Positions 63,015 through 64,000 of a stretch of 64,000 bases of DNA are shown one piece after another. Position numbers and translations under genes: made by a program. The stretch is from Promethearchaeia archaeon (GTDB taxonomy: Archaea; Asgardarchaeota; Lokiarchaeia; Sigyniarchaeales; SOKP01). The notes under the pieces were generated by a model, which was given only the letters and a program-made list of their open reading frames with translations, was not told the DNA's origin and ran no database searches. The stretch covers positions 62,001 to 126,000 of the forward strand of contig JAHQWK010000001.1 in the NCBI GenBank assembly GCA_029856145.1, given 5' to 3'. How positions within the stretch are numbered: the stretch's first letter is position 1; each line of letters starts with the position of its first letter.

Positions 63015-63182
63015 ATGAATGAAAATAAGGCAAATATGCAAAAATATAGTAATGTAAAACCAGATCAGAAACAAGTTCTCTTAGAAATTGAGAGGTTTAC
63101 AAATGCTGAAATACCGGATTACCAAAATGTAACCTCAGAGAATTTTGGTATAGTTCTTGAAAATATTAAAACTTATATGTAG
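63015..63182 (+). CDS. Small hypothetical ORF, 55 aa
   Basis: An ATG-initiated frame reading MNENKANMQKYSNVKPDQKQ, then VLLEIERFTNAEIPDYQNVT and ending NIKTYM, with coding-like composition. It lies 32 bp after HEPN protein B on the same strand. Its last 48 bp overlap, tail to tail, the end of the minus-strand LAGLIDADG gene. Given that the latter looks truncated exactly here, this ORF may be the intact feature, or both may be fragments brought together by a deletion. Confidence 0.35.
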   Translation: MNENKANMQKYSNVKPDQKQVLLEIERFTNAEIPDYQNVTSENFGIVLENIKTYM

Positions 63183-63908
63183 AGTTTTATTATGTTTATG
63201 AATATGTATGGAACCATCAGTATCAACTAATCCTTCAATTATTTTTTTCCTTGATATTGTAAATTTAATTGCATCTGCGTCTTTTGGTTCATATATTCCT
63301 GGTCTCTTGTTTAATGTCTTTTTCATCAGTTCATAAACATATAGAGCATATTGAGATTCTTGAGATCTATTTAATGTAACTCTGAAACGACGTCCATAGT
63401 GGGGGATACATCCGTCTCCAAGACCAATACAAATTTTTTCTGCCAAAGCTTTACTTTCTTTTAATTTCCCACTTGGATTTTCTTTGAATTCTAAATCTTT
63501 TTTATCATGTTCTTGTATATATTCCTTTAAACTTAAATTTTTAAGTTGATTTTCAAACCTATCATTCTCATCTGATTTTATTCTCTTATCTTTTAAACTA
63601 TGCACTTTTTCTTTTAAATTAACTTCCTTTTTTTTAGTATTCTCCTGTATAGAGGCTTTTTTTTCATCTTTTTCATCTTTCGGCGTGAATTTTACTTCGA
63701 ATTGTTCATCATTGCTTCTTAGTTCGTCCCCAGATTCAAATGTATCACCAAGATCTTTATCAAAGTCCAAATCTTCATCCAGGGGGTCAAATTCATTTTC
63801 TAAGTCAAGCTCATTCATGTCCTCTTTTTCATTAAATTCAGTTTCTTTATCATTCTGTTCTTCATCGAATTCTTCACTATTATATTCTCCCATAAATTCA
63901 ATCCTCAC
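63135..63908 (-). pseudogene. LAGLIDADG homing endonuclease-like protein, C-terminally truncated
   Basis: A 257-aa frame. Residues 1-160 are an acidic, low-complexity extension (many Glu/Asp, then Lys-rich) unlike any endonuclease. Residues about 160-250 carry two LAGLIDADG-type motifs: AEKICIGLGDGCIPHYG (first, with catalytic-type Asp) and IEGLVDTDGSIHIHK (second), separated by RVTLNRSQESQYALYVYELM and AIKFTISRKK as in stand-alone or intein endonucleases. The chain ends only about 20 residues after the second motif (NIFKNYTKIL), whereas the second half-site normally needs 50 or more further residues. The downstream overlap with another ORF marks a probable deletion junction near 63175. No intein splicing motifs seen. 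Confidence 0.6.
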
Positions 63909-64000
63909 GCTTTATGTTTATCATATTTTAACTTTTTATATTAGTCATTTGTATCCTCTTTTTTGGTCAATATCTGGTATAATTTGGTTTTTCATAGTAC

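Noticed and set aside
60291..64000. An attachment-site repeat of the tRNA-Phe 3' end bounding an integrated element
   Set aside because: No second copy of the tRNA 3' sequence (CTCTCCCTTGGCA) was seen up to the window edge; the element, if any, may extend further.

Overview
The window is AT-rich archaeal chromosome, most likely from an Asgard archaeon (Lokiarchaeia-like or a near relative). The archaeal assignment rests on TFB, DnaG primase, Gar1, Nep1, an RNase P Rpp21-type subunit, prefoldin alpha, aIF6, archaeosine synthesis (ArcS plus a RaSEA-like radical SAM protein) and r-proteins S19e, S26e, L18a/LX, L31e and L39e. The Asgard assignment is an inference. It rests on roadblock/LC7 and longin-like proteins, a Get3-type ATPase, a ubiquitin-like protein with a residue after Gly-Gly, and long Lys/Asn/Ile-rich proteins of unknown family. 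No 16S rRNA gene is present to confirm it.

Layout. 1-2.0 kb: a minus-strand Fe-S operon (TusA-like, IscS-like, IscU). 2.2-12.9 kb: corrinoid protein, LolD/FtsX-type ABC exporter, coiled-coil protein, RNase Z, ubiquitin-like protein, TPR protein, gingipain-like (C25) protease and HAD phosphatase. 12.9-21.1 kb: CODH/ACS corrinoid Fe-S subunit, ADP-forming acyl-CoA synthetase alpha subunit, AIR-synthase-like protein, a large unknown protein and MobB. 21.2-32.7 kb: PIN-TPR protein, S26e, CDP-alcohol phosphatidyltransferase, TrmY, an ABC-2 exporter, then a fused ChlI/ChlD ATPase followed by CobN (cobaltochelatase). 33-36 kb: longin-like protein, a probable structured RNA, two roadblock proteins and TFB. 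36.2-43.7 kb: Gar1, RaSEA, ArcS, a fusion regulator (Lrp - TBP lobe - Lrp), S-adenosylhomocysteinase and Get3. 44.3-51.3 kb: DnaG, then the convergent cluster S19e-PDCD5-L39e-L31e-aIF6-L18a-prefoldin-FtsY-SecE, and on the other strand YhbY, Rpp21, Nep1 and an intron-bearing tRNA-Gly. 51.6-59.7 kb: radical SAM protein, AlkD-like protein and three tandem NosD-like beta-helix surface proteins with a decayed remnant. 60.1-64 kb: tRNA-Phe followed by an accessory segment with two HEPN-motif proteins and a truncated LAGLIDADG endonuclease.

Functional threads. Corrinoid chemistry recurs: a corrinoid shuttle protein, the ACS corrinoid subunit and the cobalt chelatase. RNA maturation is dense: RNase Z, TrmY, ArcS/RaSEA, Nep1, Gar1, Rpp21. 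Membrane targeting is represented by FtsY, SecE and Get3.

Most notable observations: (1) a single TATA-binding-protein lobe embedded between two Lrp/AsnC modules in one 434-residue protein; (2) a tRNA-Phe gene that appears to carry three introns, two of them 30 nt long inside the T arm with the same stem-loop geometry; (3) several genes, clearest for S26e, with no ATG/GTG/TTG at the expected start but an in-frame ATT; (4) an IscS-like protein with Asp in place of the PLP-binding lysine; (5) a hairpin-rich non-coding segment near 33.6-33.9 kb. All calls come from reading the sequence; no database search was run.
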